A stretch of DNA of 64,000 bases from Micromonospora rosaria (GTDB taxonomy: Bacteria > Actinomycetota > Actinomycetes > Mycobacteriales > Micromonosporaceae): contig NZ_LRQV01000004.1 of NCBI RefSeq assembly GCF_001567585.1, positions 1 to 64,000 of the forward strand, written 5' to 3'. The position numbers and the translations under genes are program-made. The notes below the pieces were generated by a model. The model ran no database searches. It was not told the origin of the DNA and saw nothing but the letters and a program-made list of their open reading frames with translations. This document shows, in pieces, positions 42,492-51,706 of this stretch (positions are counted from its first letter, which is position 1; each line of letters opens with the position of its first letter).

Positions 42492-42701
42492 ATGTCTGGT
42501 CGAAGGTTGGGCCGTATCATCGGCTCCCTCCTCGCTCTTGCTGCCCTGGGGGTCCTCTCGGGCGCAGTGATGGAAACCCAGAACAGCGTCGAGTGGCACA
42601 TGCCGTCACCGCATGTGACCGTTCGATACCCTGTCGGTCAGGTCGGCTCAGGCCGGCTGACTGGATCCCACGGTGAGCGTCAGAGGGGGCGGGATGGCTG
42701 A
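42492..42701 (+). CDS. small membrane or secreted peptide
   Basis: 69 residues from ATG 42492 with an AGGAGC ribosome site. One hydrophobic helix (IIGSLLALAALGVLSGAVME) could be a signal peptide or membrane anchor, followed by TQNSVEWHMP. Its 3' end overlaps the diguanylate cyclase gene start (42694) by 8 bases in another frame. The real end may be less conserved. The small size makes this call uncertain. Confidence 0.45.
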   Translation: MSGRRLGRIIGSLLALAALGVLSGAVMETQNSVEWHMPSPHVTVRYPVGQVGSGRLTGSHGERQRGRDG

Positions 42702-45222
42702 GCGCCGGCCCCGTTCGCGTCGGTCGATCGAGAACGCCTGGTTGGTCACCGGCCCCCTCGCGCTCATCGCGGTCTTCTGCTCGTCCGTCCTGGCCCTGGT
42801 CGCCCGACCGGTGGTTGGGGAGTGGTTGACCACCCTGGGAATGCTGGCGGTGATGGTCGCCGCCGCGATGCCCACCATCAACATCGTCGTCCGGCGGCAG
42901 GCCCTCGGCCTGCTGCTGGCCGAGATACCCCTGGTGGTGGCCTTCTACCTGCTGCCACCGCTGTCGGTGGTGCTGGCCTACACGGTCGCCACGCTGATCG
43001 TGCAGATCCGGCGCAAGCTCGCCCCGGTCAAGTTCTGGTTCAACATCGTCCTCGCGGCGGCCGGGACGTCGTTGGCCGAGACGGTCCTGCTGGCCCTGCC
43101 CGAGCCGGACGGGGTCGGCCCGGCGACGTGGGGCACCCTCTTCCTCGCCACCAGCGTGCACACGCTGGTCACCCAGGCGGCCGTGGTCGCCGTGATCGCC
43201 GTGGTGCAGGGGTGGCAGGCCGGTCGGCAGCTCATCCGGAGCTCGCCGCCGATCCTGCTGGCCGGGATCATCAACGTGGTGATCGGGCTGCTCATCCTGA
43301 TCACGCTGGTCACCAACCCGTGGAGCATCGTCCTGCTCGCGGCGTTCGCGCTGGCCCTCGTCCTGGTGTACCGCTCGTACACCCAGTTCCTGCGCCAGCA
43401 CCGGACGCTGGCCGACCTGTACCAGCTCACCCGGGCGATGACCGAGAGCGGGCACGACGGCACCCTGGTCGACGCCCTGCTCGGCCGGGTCCGGGGCCTG
43501 ATGCAGGCGGAGTACGCCACCCTCTGGCTCCCGGCGCAGGGACGCCACCCAGAGTTCCTGCTGACCGCCCGGGAGGACGACACCGGCCTGCTGGACGTCG
43601 CCGTCACGCCGGCGGAGTTGCGGGAACGGGCGCTGCGCGAGGCGCGGATGGTCGCCGTGGGCGCCCGGCTGCGCGGCGAGCCCGACCTGCGGGCCTGCCT
43701 GCGGGCCGAACGGGTCAAGGACGTCATCATCCTGCCGCTGCGCTCCGGTCAGGTGGTCATCGGCACCCTGGAGGTGGCCAACCGGCTGGGCGACCCGAAC
43801 CACTTCACCGCCGACGACATCCCCGTCTTCGAGACGGTGGCGGCGCACGCGGCGGTGGCGCTGGAGAACTCCCGGCTGGTCGACCGGCTGCGGCACGACG
43901 CGTACCACGACGCGTTGACCAAGCTGCCCAACCGGCGTCGGATCACCGCCGCGCTGGACGAGGCGGTGAAGATCCGGGCGCCCGGCGAGGTGGTCGCCGT
44001 GCTGCTCTTCGACGTGGACGGGCTGCGGCAGGTCAACGAGACGCTCGGGCACGCCGCCGGGGACAAGGTCCTCGCCGAGGTCGCCGACCGGCTGCGGTCC
44101 TGCGCGCCGTCGGCCGCCCTGGTCGGCCGGGCCGGTGGCGACGAGTTCGTGGTCACCCTGCGCTTGGAGAACGTCGAGGCGGCCGTCGAACTGGCCGGCA
44201 CGTTGCGCGAGCAGATCCGCGACGAGATGGTCTTCGACCCGCTGACCCTCGACGTCGACACCGCGGTCGGGGTCGCGGTGCACCCGGACCACGGCAGCGA
44301 CGCGGCGACCCTGCTGCAACGGGTGGACCTGGCCGCGATGGCGGCCAAGTCCGTACCGGGCAACGTCCAGGTGTTCAGCCCGGCGCTGGAGTCGCCGTCG
44401 CTGCACCGGCTCGGCCTCGCCGGCGACCTGCGACGCGCACTCGACGAGGGTGAGGTGCAGGTCTACTTCCAGCCGAAGGTCACCCTGCGGGACCGCCGGC
44501 TGGTCGGTGTGGAGTGCCTGGCCCGCTGGGAGCACCAGACGCACGGGGCGGTGGCGCCGGAGGACTTCGTCGCGGTGGCCGAGCACACCGGACAGCTCGG
44601 CCGGCTGACCGAGCTGGTGCTGCGGGAGGGGCTGCGGCGCAGCCGGGACTGGTCGCACGCCGAGCAGCCCCTCGCCGTCTCGGTCAACCTCGCCGCCCGG
44701 ACGCTCACCGACCGCGACTTCCCCGAGCGGGTACGCGAACTGCTCACCGAGTACGGCGTGCCGCCGCACCGGCTCACCTTCGAGATCCGGGAGTCCGGGG
44801 TGCTCGACGGGACCGACCGGCCGATCCCGACCCTGCGGCGGCTGCGGGACCTCGGCGTACGGCTCTCGCTCGACGACTTCGGCACCGGCGCGACCTCCCT
44901 GGCGTACCTGCGGCGGCTGCCGGTGCACGAGGTGAAGGTGGACCGGGCGTTCGTCCAGGGGATGGCGACCGATCCCGGCGACCTGGCCATCGTGAACGCG
45001 GTGGTGACCCTCTCCCAGCAGTTCGGCCTCACGGTGGTGGCCGAGGGGGTGGAGAGCGAGCTGACCCTGGAACTGCTCCAGGACATCGGCTGCGAGATCG
45101 GCCAGGGCTTCCTGTTCAGCCGCCCGCTGCCGTACGAGCGGTTGGCGGCCTGGTTCAGCGCCCAGGCCGAGCCGGACGCGGTGGGCATCCTGGACCTGCC
45201 CCGCCTCCGGGCCGTGACCTGA
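42694..45222 (+). CDS. membrane-bound GGDEF-EAL protein (cyclic di-GMP turnover)
   Basis: 842 residues. About eight hydrophobic helices (residues 18-230, MASE-like sensor region), then a GAF-like domain (about 245-390), a GGDEF domain with intact GRAGGDEFVV near residue 490, and an EAL domain. In the EAL domain the signature reads ECLARW rather than EALLRW; the Glu, EIRES, DDFGTG, KVDRAFV and VAEGVESE motifs are kept, so phosphodiesterase activity is plausible. No RxxD inhibitory site precedes GGDEF. ATG 42694 has GAGGGGG upstream and is preferred over GTG 42673. Confidence 0.92.
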   Translation: MAERRPRSRRSIENAWLVTGPLALIAVFCSSVLALVARPVVGEWLTTLGMLAVMVAAAMPTINIVVRRQALGLLLAEIPLVVAFYLLPPLSVVLAYTVATLIVQIRRKLAPVKFWFNIVLAAAGTSLAETVLLALPEPDGVGPATWGTLFLATSVHTLVTQAAVVAVIAVVQGWQAGRQLIRSSPPILLAGIINVVIGLLILITLVTNPWSIVLLAAFALALVLVYRSYTQFLRQHRTLADLYQLTRAMTESGHDGTLVDALLGRVRGLMQAEYATLWLPAQGRHPEFLLTAREDDTGLLDVAVTPAELRERALREARMVAVGARLRGEPDLRACLRAERVKDVIILPLRSGQVVIGTLEVANRLGDPNHFTADDIPVFETVAAHAAVALENSRLVDRLRHDAYHDALTKLPNRRRITAALDEAVKIRAPGEVVAVLLFDVDGLRQVNETLGHAAGDKVLAEVADRLRSCAPSAALVGRAGGDEFVVTLRLENVEAAVELAGTLREQIRDEMVFDPLTLDVDTAVGVAVHPDHGSDAATLLQRVDLAAMAAKSVPGNVQVFSPALESPSLHRLGLAGDLRRALDEGEVQVYFQPKVTLRDRRLVGVECLARWEHQTHGAVAPEDFVAVAEHTGQLGRLTELVLREGLRRSRDWSHAEQPLAVSVNLAARTLTDRDFPERVRELLTEYGVPPHRLTFEIRESGVLDGTDRPIPTLRRLRDLGVRLSLDDFGTGATSLAYLRRLPVHEVKVDRAFVQGMATDPGDLAIVNAVVTLSQQFGLTVVAEGVESELTLELLQDIGCEIGQGFLFSRPLPYERLAAWFSAQAEPDAVGILDLPRLRAVT

Positions 45223-45619
45223 TCCACGGCTGACCCCGCCCGGCGCTCCTGCTGCCCCCTTCCGGCTCCGGGGCGCCTGTCGCCACCTCCCCGGCCTTCC
45301 GACGTCCCCGGCGCGAGCCGCTGGCCGGCCGGTCCGGGTGCCCCTGGCTCGCCTCGGCCTCTCTCGTGCTGCCGTGGCCGCTTGTCGGCCGGGCCGATGC
45401 TTCCTGGGCCGCTGTCGGCCGGGAGGTGCGGCCTGTGCCGGCTCCGACCGGGTGCGCCCGGGGGTGCCTCCGACCGCCCTCAGCGCCCTTCCGGGTGCCG
45501 CTGCGACTGCGCTGACCTGCGGGGACGCGCCCGGCGGCGGTGAGCGGGGGATCCGATTTCACCTCCGGGTCCGGGCCGTGTACTCTTACCCGTGCGCGCC
45601 CCCCGGGGAGATCGCGCAG
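45223..45619. other. intergenic region with tRNA promoter
   Basis: No gene supported until the tRNA promoter at 45558-45586. The rest shows no obvious feature. Confidence 0.5.
45558..45586 (+). promoter_or_regulatory. promoter of the tRNA-Thr/tRNA-Met unit
   Basis: TTCACC (45558-45563), 17-base spacer, TACTCT (45581-45586). Confidence 0.65.
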
Positions 45620-45692
45620 GCCCCCTTAGCTCAGTCGGCAGAGCGTCTCCATGGTAAGGAGAAGGTCTACGGTTCGATTCCGTAAGGGGGCT
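45620..45692 (+). tRNA. tRNA-Thr (GGT)
   Basis: Acceptor gccccct pairs with agggggc (45685-45691). Anticodon loop atggtaa with GGT at 45653-45655. T-loop ttcgatt. No CCA encoded. Confidence 0.97.
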
Positions 45693-45718
45693 CAACGGGT
45701 CCGGCTGGACCCACCCGC

Positions 45719-45791
45719 GGCGGTGTAGCTCAGATGGCAGAGCAAGCGGCTCATAATCGCTGTGTCGCCGGTTCAAGTCCGGCCACCGCTA
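45719..45791 (+). tRNA. tRNA-Met (CAT), elongator
   Basis: Acceptor ggcggtg pairs with caccgct (45784-45790, one G-U pair). Anticodon loop ctcataa gives CAT. T-loop ttcaagt. The tRNA-Thr, tRNA-Met, rpmG, hadAB order is also known from Mycobacterium tuberculosis. Confidence 0.95.
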
Positions 45792-45923
45792 CTTTCGGCC
45801 TCTGGGTACGTTCCCGGTGGTCGTTGGGACGGGCGCCACAGGCGCCCGCTTTGCGTGTCCGCGTCGTCAACGCGTACGCTGATGCGCTGTAGTTGTGTCC
45901 GTTAGCGAGGAAGGCACTCCGCC

Positions 45924-46091
45924 GTGGCGAAGGCGACCGATGTCCGGCCGAAGATCACTTTGGCGTGTGTGGAGTGCAAGGAGCGCAACTACATCACGCG
46001 CAAGAACCGCCGTAACGACCCGGACCGCATCGAGCTGAAGAAGTTCTGCCCCCGGGACGGCAAGCACACGCTGCACCGCGAGACCCGCTGA
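45924..46091 (+). CDS. rpmG: 50S ribosomal protein L33
   Basis: 55 residues, starting [20 protein letters not shown]. The zinc-binding form of L33 is indicated by CVEC and CPRDGKH. GTG 45924 has AGGAAGG about 11 bases upstream. It is short but typical in length and lies in the conserved tRNA-rpmG-hadAB order. Confidence 0.97.
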   Translation: MAKATDVRPKITLACVECKERNYITRKNRRNDPDRIELKKFCPRDGKHTLHRETR

Positions 46092-46287
46092 GTCTGCGCC
46101 GGCCCGAGCCGGCGACCCTCGAACGCCGATCCGGAACGGACGCGCGGCACCGCCGCACGTCCGACCCGGGTCGGCGTTTCGTGTTCCCGGCCACCGGCCA
46201 CCGGCCACCGGCCACCGCCAGCGGCGGTCGGCGTGGCGACCGGCCGGCGGGCCCGGTCACGGGTGCGGAGGCGTGTCGGGCCCGTTG

Positions 46288-46302
46288 TAGGTTCTCGGCA
46301 TG
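46288..46302 (+). promoter_or_regulatory. -10 element for leaderless hadA
   Basis: TAGGTT (46288-46293), six bases, ATG 46300; no Shine-Dalgarno site. Confidence 0.5.
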
Positions 46303-46746
46303 CCCATGGACCCGTCCTTCGTCGGCCGGACATACCCGCCGACCGCCCCCTACCAGGTGGGCCGAGAAAAGATCCGCGAGTTCGCCACGGCGATCGGCGC
46401 CGCCGACCCGGCCCACCACGACCCGGATGCCGCCCGCGCGCTGGGCCACCCCGACGTGGTGGCCCCGCCGACCTTTCCCGTGGTGGTCTCCGAGCGGGCC
46501 AGCCAGCGGGTCTTCACCGACCCGGAGCTGGGCGTCGACTTCAGCCGGGTGGTCCACGGCGACCAGCGGTTCGCCTACGTCCGCCCGGTGGTCGCCGGGG
46601 ACGAACTGGTCTGCCACCTCACCATCGAGGAGATCACCCAGCGCGGCGGGCACGACTTCCTGACCACCCGTACCGAGGTCGTCACGACGGCCGGCGAGCC
46701 GGTGGTCACCATGTGGTCCAAGATCGTCGTACGCGGGGAGGGCTGA
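46300..46746 (+). CDS. hadA: HadA-like (3R)-hydroxyacyl dehydratase subunit
   Basis: 148 residues, hotdog fold of the FAS1-like dehydratase type. AAPPTFPVVVSE-like segment DVVAPPTFPVVV near residue 52 and VVHGDQRFAYVRPVVAGDEL near 84 match HadA. It is the substrate-binding partner of the following MaoC protein and would dehydrate 3-hydroxyacyl thioesters. In mycobacteria HadAB act in FAS-II for mycolic acids; Micromonospora-like organisms lack mycolates, so the role here is probably in general fatty-acid synthesis or an unknown pathway. Confidence 0.9.
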   Translation: MPMDPSFVGRTYPPTAPYQVGREKIREFATAIGAADPAHHDPDAARALGHPDVVAPPTFPVVVSERASQRVFTDPELGVDFSRVVHGDQRFAYVRPVVAGDELVCHLTIEEITQRGGHDFLTTRTEVVTTAGEPVVTMWSKIVVRGEG

Positions 46747-46747
46747 G

Positions 46748-47140
46748 ATGGAGCTGCCGGTCAGGACGTACCGGGTGACGCGGGCGGACCTGGTCCGCTA
46801 CGCGGGCGCGTCGGGCGACTTCAACCCGATCCACTGGAACGACCGGGTGGCCACCTCGGTCGGCCTGCCGGGGGTGATCGCCCACGGGATGTTCACCATG
46901 GCGCTGGTCGGCCGGGCGCTGACGGAGTGGGCCGGCACCGCCGACGCGGTGGTCGAGTACGGGGTCCGCTTCGCCCGGCCGGTCGTGGTCCCGAACGACG
47001 ACGAGGGCACCGAGATCGAGGTGTCGGCGAAGGTCCGGGAGGTCACCGAGGATGGTCTCACCAGGCTCGATGTGACCGCCGTCTGCCAGGGGGAGAAGGT
47101 CCTCTCGCAGGCGCGGGCGACGGTGCGGACGCGCGGCTGA
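46748..47140 (+). CDS. hadB: HadB-like MaoC dehydratase, catalytic subunit
   Basis: 130 residues, single hotdog domain with the hydratase motif YAGASGDFNPIHWND near residue 20, where Asp and His are catalytic, followed by GVIAHGMFTMAL. One base separates it from hadA, so the two are co-translated and form a heterodimer. No hadC follows; the next gene is tRNA-Trp. Confidence 0.93.
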   Translation: MELPVRTYRVTRADLVRYAGASGDFNPIHWNDRVATSVGLPGVIAHGMFTMALVGRALTEWAGTADAVVEYGVRFARPVVVPNDDEGTEIEVSAKVREVTEDGLTRLDVTAVCQGEKVLSQARATVRTRG

Positions 47141-47172
47141 GGCGGCTTCGCCACGCGTGTGGGGGAGACCGG

Positions 47173-47202
47173 TTGGGAAAGTCGTGCTGGTACCCGTACA
47201 CT
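47173..47202 (+). promoter_or_regulatory. promoter of tRNA-Trp
   Basis: TTGGGA (47173-47178), 18-base spacer, TACACT (47197-47202). Confidence 0.6.
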
Positions 47203-47271
47203 GGTCCGCCGTGGGGCATGTGACCCCCGCACGGTCCTGCACGACCGGGTGGGGTGCGCGTTGCCGCACAT

Positions 47272-47344
<73 letters not shown>

Positions 47345-47554
47345 CGCCTCAGGCCTGACCGTTCCGTGGGTCGCGCCGCCCTCCAGCGGCGTCCGGCCCG
47401 TGGTGGTGGTATCGGCGGGTGGCTCCGAGGCGTCGGGGCCCTTCCGGTCGGTCCGCCGGCCGCGGCCCGTCGCGGGACGGTTGGTCCGGCCGGCGTGACC
47501 AGCGCCGCGTACGCCACCCGGCGTACGACCCGATTTCCCGCGACGGAGGGCGAA

Positions 47555-47971
47555 GTGGCCGATAACAAGCGGCGCGGCGAGGACGCCGGCGACGACCGTC
47601 TGAACGAGAACGACGACGTCGTCGACGAGACCGCCGGCGACGATGTGGCCGATGCCGACGCCACCGGCGCGGACGAGCCGGTATCGCGCGGCGGCACCGC
47701 GACCCGGTCGAAGGCCGCCAAGGCCGAGTCGGCGGACAGCAAGCCGAAGACCAAGGCGGACAGTGGCCGGGTGGGCCTCTTCGGCCGGGTGGCGCGGTTC
47801 TTCCGCGAGGTCGTGGCCGAATTGCGTAAGGTCATCTGGCCGACCCGCAAGGAGCTGCTGACCTACACCGCCGTGGTGGTCGTGTTCGTCACGGTGATGC
47901 TGACGATCGTGGCCGGGCTCGACTTCGCCTTCGCGAAGGGCGTGCTGTGGGTCTTCGGCAACCCCAGCTGA
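47555..47971 (+). CDS. secE: preprotein translocase subunit SecE
   Basis: 138 residues. An acidic, disordered N-terminal extension of about 75 residues, frequent in actinobacteria, precedes the SecE core: FFREVVAELRKVIWPTRKEL, then one membrane helix (TAVVVVFVTVMLTIVAGLDF). It stabilises SecY in the export channel. GTG 47555 has GGAGGG eight to thirteen bases upstream; longer frames reach into the tRNA and are rejected. Confidence 0.95.
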   Translation: MADNKRRGEDAGDDRLNENDDVVDETAGDDVADADATGADEPVSRGGTATRSKAAKAESADSKPKTKADSGRVGLFGRVARFFREVVAELRKVIWPTRKELLTYTAVVVVFVTVMLTIVAGLDFAFAKGVLWVFGNPS

Positions 47972-48009
47972 CCGGCTGACTGAGCCGATAGTGACGGAAG
48001 TGAGCGAGC

Positions 48010-48732
48010 GTGCCTGAGTACGACGAGACCGCCGGAACCACGGACGACCAGTCCACGGTGGCGACGGCGGCCAGTGACGAGTCGGTCGGGGCCGCCAGCG
48101 AGCCGGAATTCCCGACCACCGAGCCCGAGCCGGCCGAGGACTACGACCCGGTCGCCGAGCTGCGGCAGAAGCTGCGGTACGCGCCGGGCGACTGGTACGT
48201 GGTCCACTCGTACGCCGGTTACGAGAACAAGGTCAAGACCAACCTCGAGACCCGGATCACGTCCCTCGACATGGAGGACTACATCTACCAGGTCGAGGTG
48301 CCGACCCGGGAAGAGGTCGAGGTCAAGAACGGCAAGCGGTCCCAGGTCCAGGCCAAGGTCTTCCCGGGCTACATCCTGGTCCGGATGGAGTTGACCGCCG
48401 AGTCGTACTCCTGCGTGCGCAACACCCCCGGGGTCACCGGCTTCGTGGGGGCGACCGACCGGGCCGACCGCCCGGCGCCGCTCTCCCTCGACGAGGTGCT
48501 CAAGTGGCTGGCCCCGGCGGTCGAGACCGAGCAGAAGAAGGCCAAGCCCGAGGTCAAGGTCCTGGACTTCGAGGTCGGTGACTCGGTCACCGTCACCGAC
48601 GGCGCGTTCGCCTCGCTGCCGGCCACGATCAGCGAGATCAACGCCGACCAGCAGAAGCTGAAGGTGCTGGTGTCGATCTTCGGCCGGGAGACCCCGGTCG
48701 AGCTGAACTTCAACCAGGTCACCAAGATCTGA
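48010..48732 (+). CDS. nusG: transcription termination/antitermination protein NusG
   Basis: 240 residues. An acidic N-terminal extension of about 50 residues precedes the NGN domain ([20 protein letters not shown] near residue 61) and the KOW domain ([20 protein letters not shown] near 190). NusG binds RNA polymerase and couples it to ribosomes. GTG 48010 is the only start before the conserved domain that also lies after secE. Confidence 0.97.
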   Translation: MPEYDETAGTTDDQSTVATAASDESVGAASEPEFPTTEPEPAEDYDPVAELRQKLRYAPGDWYVVHSYAGYENKVKTNLETRITSLDMEDYIYQVEVPTREEVEVKNGKRSQVQAKVFPGYILVRMELTAESYSCVRNTPGVTGFVGATDRADRPAPLSLDEVLKWLAPAVETEQKKAKPEVKVLDFEVGDSVTVTDGAFASLPATISEINADQQKLKVLVSIFGRETPVELNFNQVTKI

Positions 48733-48738
48733 CCGATC

Positions 48739-48764
48739 GCCGGCGGCGGGCAGCCGCCGCCGGC
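48739..48764 (+). terminator. hairpin after nusG
   Basis: 11-base arms (48739-48749 and 48754-48764), loop gcag. A second hairpin pairs gacccccg (48779-48786) with cgggggtc (48802-48809). Confidence 0.65.
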
Positions 48765-48854
48765 GGCAGGTGGTTCTCGACCCCCGACGGGCCGCTCCCG
48801 GCGGGGGTCGTCGTCCCCGCCGGACCTCTTCCGGAGGGGCCGGGGTGGCTGCGC

Positions 48855-48860
48855 TACCCT
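48855..48860 (+). promoter_or_regulatory. -10 element upstream of rplK
   Basis: TACCCT in a ctaccctagaacg context, about 85 bases before rplK. No convincing -35. Confidence 0.5.
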
Positions 48861-48942
48861 AGAACGTCGCCGTCGTCGCACCGCGCTGACCGTGCGCGCC
48901 CGAGGCCGGCGCCTTTCCCAGTTCCAAGCCCCAGGAAGAGAC

Positions 48943-49374
48943 ATGCCTCCGAAGAAGAAGCTCGTCAAGACGTTCACGCTTCAGCTCCCGGCGGGCCAGG
49001 CCACCCCGGCGCCGCCGGTCGGCCCCGCGCTCGGCCAGCACGGCGTGAACATCATGGAGTTCTGCAAGTCCTACAACGCGCAGACCGAGTCGCAGCGGGG
49101 CGACATCGTCCCCGCCGAGATCAGCGTGTACGAGGACCGCTCCTTCACCTTCGTGCTGAAGACCCCGCCCGCCGCCCGGCTGCTGATCAAGGCCGCCGGT
49201 GTGCAGAAGGGCTCGGGCGTCCCGCACAAGGAGAAGGTCGGCTCGGTGACCCGCGCCCAGCTCCGGGAGATCGCCGAGAAGAAGATGGCGGACCTCAACG
49301 CCAACGACATCGAGCAGGCCGAGAAGATCATCGCCGGCACCGCCCGGTCGATGGGCCTCAACGTCGCCGACTGA
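48943..49374 (+). CDS. rplK: 50S ribosomal protein L11
   Basis: 143 residues. [20 protein letters not shown] near residue 12 is the L11 signature; the protein helps form the GTPase-associated centre. ATG 48943 follows GGAAGAG. Confidence 0.98.
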   Translation: MPPKKKLVKTFTLQLPAGQATPAPPVGPALGQHGVNIMEFCKSYNAQTESQRGDIVPAEISVYEDRSFTFVLKTPPAARLLIKAAGVQKGSGVPHKEKVGSVTRAQLREIAEKKMADLNANDIEQAEKIIAGTARSMGLNVAD

Positions 49375-49456
49375 CGTCGGTCACCTTCCGACCAGACCCG
49401 ATCGTGGGAGGGCGCGCGGTCGCGCGGCCCGCCAGAGACCACAGGAGTAACCAGAG

Positions 49457-50173
49457 ATGCAGCGCAGCAAGGCGTACCGCAAGGCGGCCGAGGTCATCGA
49501 CCGCTCGAAGCTCTACACCCCGGCCGAGGCGGTCAAGCTCGCCAAGGAGACCACCAACACCAAGTTCGACGCCACGGTCGAGGTTGCCATGCGCCTCGGC
49601 GTCGACCCCCGCAAGGCGGACCAGATGGTCCGGGGCACGGTCAACCTGCCGCACGGCACCGGCAAGACCGCCCGCGTGATCGTCTTCGCCGCCGGCGCGA
49701 AGGCCGAGGAGGCCGTCGCGGCGGGCGCGGACGAGGTGGGCACCGACGAGCTGGTTGCCCGGATCCAGGGCGGTTGGCTGGACTTCGACGCCGCCATCGC
49801 CACCCCGGACCAGATGGCCAAGATCGGTCGGATCGCGCGGATCCTGGGCCCGCGCGGCCTGATGCCGAACCCGAAGACCGGCACGGTGACCATGGACGTC
49901 ACCAAGGCGGTCACGGACATCAAGGGCGGCAAGATCGCCTTCCGGGTGGACAAGCACTCCAACCTGCACCTGATCATCGGCAAGGCGTCCTTCTCGGCGA
50001 GCCAGCTCGTCGACAACTACGCCGCGGTCCTCGACGAGGTGCTGCGGGCCAAGCCGTCCGCGGCGAAGGGCAAGTACCTCAAGAAGGTCACCCTGACCAC
50101 CACCATGGGCCCGGGTGTCCCGGTCGACCCCAACGTGGTGAAGAACCTCCAGGAGTCCGGCGCCGAGGGCTGA
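49457..50173 (+). CDS. rplA: 50S ribosomal protein L1
   Basis: 238 residues. [20 protein letters not shown] near residue 125 is the L1 signature. It follows rplK by 82 bases and has AGGAG before ATG 49457. L1 commonly represses its own operon by binding the leader, but I did not confirm a binding site. Confidence 0.98.
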   Translation: MQRSKAYRKAAEVIDRSKLYTPAEAVKLAKETTNTKFDATVEVAMRLGVDPRKADQMVRGTVNLPHGTGKTARVIVFAAGAKAEEAVAAGADEVGTDELVARIQGGWLDFDAAIATPDQMAKIGRIARILGPRGLMPNPKTGTVTMDVTKAVTDIKGGKIAFRVDKHSNLHLIIGKASFSASQLVDNYAAVLDEVLRAKPSAAKGKYLKKVTLTTTMGPGVPVDPNVVKNLQESGAEG

Positions 50174-50187
50174 GCAGCAGTCGACCC

Positions 50188-50220
50188 GACGGGCCCCGCC
50201 ACGACCTGGCGGGGCCCGTC
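50188..50220 (+). terminator. terminator after rplA
   Basis: A perfect 14-bp stem (50188-50201 with 50207-50220), loop cgacc. Confidence 0.8.
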
Positions 50221-50334
50221 GCGCCGTTCCGGGCCGGTGGTGTTGCCTCCGGTCCCGTGGCGCCGTTCCCGGCCTGTCGGCGCTGTTCCCGGCTTGGCAG
50301 GGCGGGGGAGTGACCCGGGGCACGTGGGGGCGAT

Positions 50335-50364
50335 TTGGTGTCCACCGGATACGTCACGTAACCT
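50335..50364 (+). promoter_or_regulatory. promoter of rplJ-rplL
   Basis: TTGGTG (50335-50340), 18-base spacer, TAACCT (50359-50364). Confidence 0.6.
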
Positions 50365-50369
50365 GACGG

Positions 50370-50545
50370 AGTTGTTCCACCCAGAGACCGCTGGTCGCCG
50401 TGCCTCGGCACGGTCGAAGGTCCCGCGATGACGGGCGGCCCGCGCAGGGCGGTAAGCGAAACTTCGGTGTGTCCCGTGGTCCGCCGACCACGACGATCTG
50501 CCGTCTCTCGCCCCGTGCGCCCTGCGCCGGGGCTTTTCGTTTGTC
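50370..50545 (+). ncRNA. ribosomal protein L10 leader with attenuator
   Basis: A conserved, structured leader upstream of rplJ. Recognisable elements are agagaccgctggtcgccgtg near 50383, gaaggtcccgcgatgacggg near 50415, and gcgcagggcggtaagcgaaa near 50443. It ends in a hairpin (gccccg 50510-50515 with cggggc 50528-50533) followed by tttt, a plausible attenuator. Such leaders bind the L10-L12 complex and repress rplJL. The match to the family is from memory and has not been searched. Confidence 0.7.
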
Positions 50546-50622
50546 GTGATGCCTCCGCCGCCGTCCCAGGGCCCACCGGCCCGACGACGGCGACCAGCTC
50601 CGAGTAACGAGAGAGGAGGGAC

Positions 50623-51171
50623 ATGGCGGACAAGCCGATCCGGGCCGACAAGGCCACGGCCGTCGCCGAGCTGACCGAGAGCTTCCGCACCGCGGGGGCG
50701 ACCGTGCTCACCGAGTACCGTGGTCTGACGGTCTCCCAGCTCACCCAGCTGCGGCGCTCGCTCGGCAAGGAGACTTCCTACACGGTCGCGAAGAACACGC
50801 TGGCCAAGCGTGCCGCGACCGACGCGGGCATCTCCGGCCTCGACGAGCTGTTCACCGGTCCTACCGCGCTGACTTTCGTTTCGGGCGACGTCGTCGAGGC
50901 GGCGAAGGGCCTTCGCGACTTCGCGAAGGCCAACCCGAAGCTCGTCATCAAGGGCGGTGTCTTCGAGGGCAAGGCCATCACCGCGGCCGAGGTCACGAAG
51001 CTCGCCGACCTGGAGTCCCGCGAGGTGCTGCTGGCCAAGCTGGCCGGCGCGATGAAGGGCAACCTGAGCAAGGCCGCGGCCCTGTTCCAGGCTCCGCTCT
51101 CCAAGGCCGCCCGCGCGGCGGCTGCCCTGGCGGACAAGAAGCGCGAGCAGGAGGGCGCCGAGGCGGCCTGA
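50623..51171 (+). CDS. rplJ: 50S ribosomal protein L10
   Basis: 182 residues. [20 protein letters not shown] near residue 27 is the L10 signature. It anchors L12 dimers on the ribosome stalk. AGAGGAGGGAC before ATG 50623 is a strong ribosome site. Confidence 0.98.
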   Translation: MADKPIRADKATAVAELTESFRTAGATVLTEYRGLTVSQLTQLRRSLGKETSYTVAKNTLAKRAATDAGISGLDELFTGPTALTFVSGDVVEAAKGLRDFAKANPKLVIKGGVFEGKAITAAEVTKLADLESREVLLAKLAGAMKGNLSKAAALFQAPLSKAARAAAALADKKREQEGAEAA

Positions 51172-51225
51172 GGCCGCACGGCGCACCCACGTTCTTAGTA
51201 AACCTTTCAGGAAAGGACGCCAGAC

Positions 51226-51615
51226 ATGGCGAAGCTCAGCACCGACGAGCTGCTCGACGCGTTCAAGGAGATGACGCTGATCGAGCTCTCCGAGTTCGTG
51301 AAGCAGTTCGAGGAGACCTTCGAGGTCACCGCCGCGGCCCCGGTCGCCGTGGCCGCCGCCGGTGGTGCCGGTGGTGCCGCCGCCGCTCCGGCCGAGGAGG
51401 AGAAGGACGAGTTCGACGTCGTCCTCGAGGCTGACGGTGGCAAGAAGATCCAGGTCATCAAGGTCGTGCGTGAGCTGACCGGCCTGGGCCTCAAGGAGGC
51501 CAAGGACGCGGTCGAGTCCGCGCCGAAGGCGATCCTGGAGAAGGTCAACAAGGAGACCGCCGAGAAGGCCAAGGCCAAGCTCGAGGGCGAGGGCGCCAAG
51601 GTCACCCTCAAGTGA
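51226..51615 (+). CDS. rplL: 50S ribosomal protein L7/L12
   Basis: 129 residues: N-terminal dimerisation helix, Ala/Gly hinge (residues 38-58), and C-terminal factor-binding domain with [20 protein letters not shown] near residue 72. AGGAAAGGA precedes ATG 51226. Confidence 0.98.
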   Translation: MAKLSTDELLDAFKEMTLIELSEFVKQFEETFEVTAAAPVAVAAAGGAGGAAAAPAEEEKDEFDVVLEADGGKKIQVIKVVRELTGLGLKEAKDAVESAPKAILEKVNKETAEKAKAKLEGEGAKVTLK

Positions 51616-51676
51616 CCTGAGGCTCCACCAGGCGGGTGTCCGGCTCAGTGAGCCGGCGCACACACCGCGTCGCGAC

Positions 51677-51706
51677 GGGCGGCGATCCGGCTACGGGTCG
51701 CCGCCC
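51677..51706 (+). terminator. terminator after rplL
   Basis: gggcggcga pairs with tcgccgccc and an inner ccg with cgg, loop gcta region, 60 bases after the rplL stop. Confidence 0.75.

Noticed and set aside
46181-46299. A plus-strand frame before hadA with repeated ccaccgg
   Set aside because: Short simple-sequence repeats with no ribosome site; a leaderless hadA promoter lies here.
49774-50313. Open frame across the end of rplA and the following spacer
   Set aside because: Out-of-frame shadow of rplA with Gly/Arg-rich composition; the spacer holds a terminator and the L10 leader.
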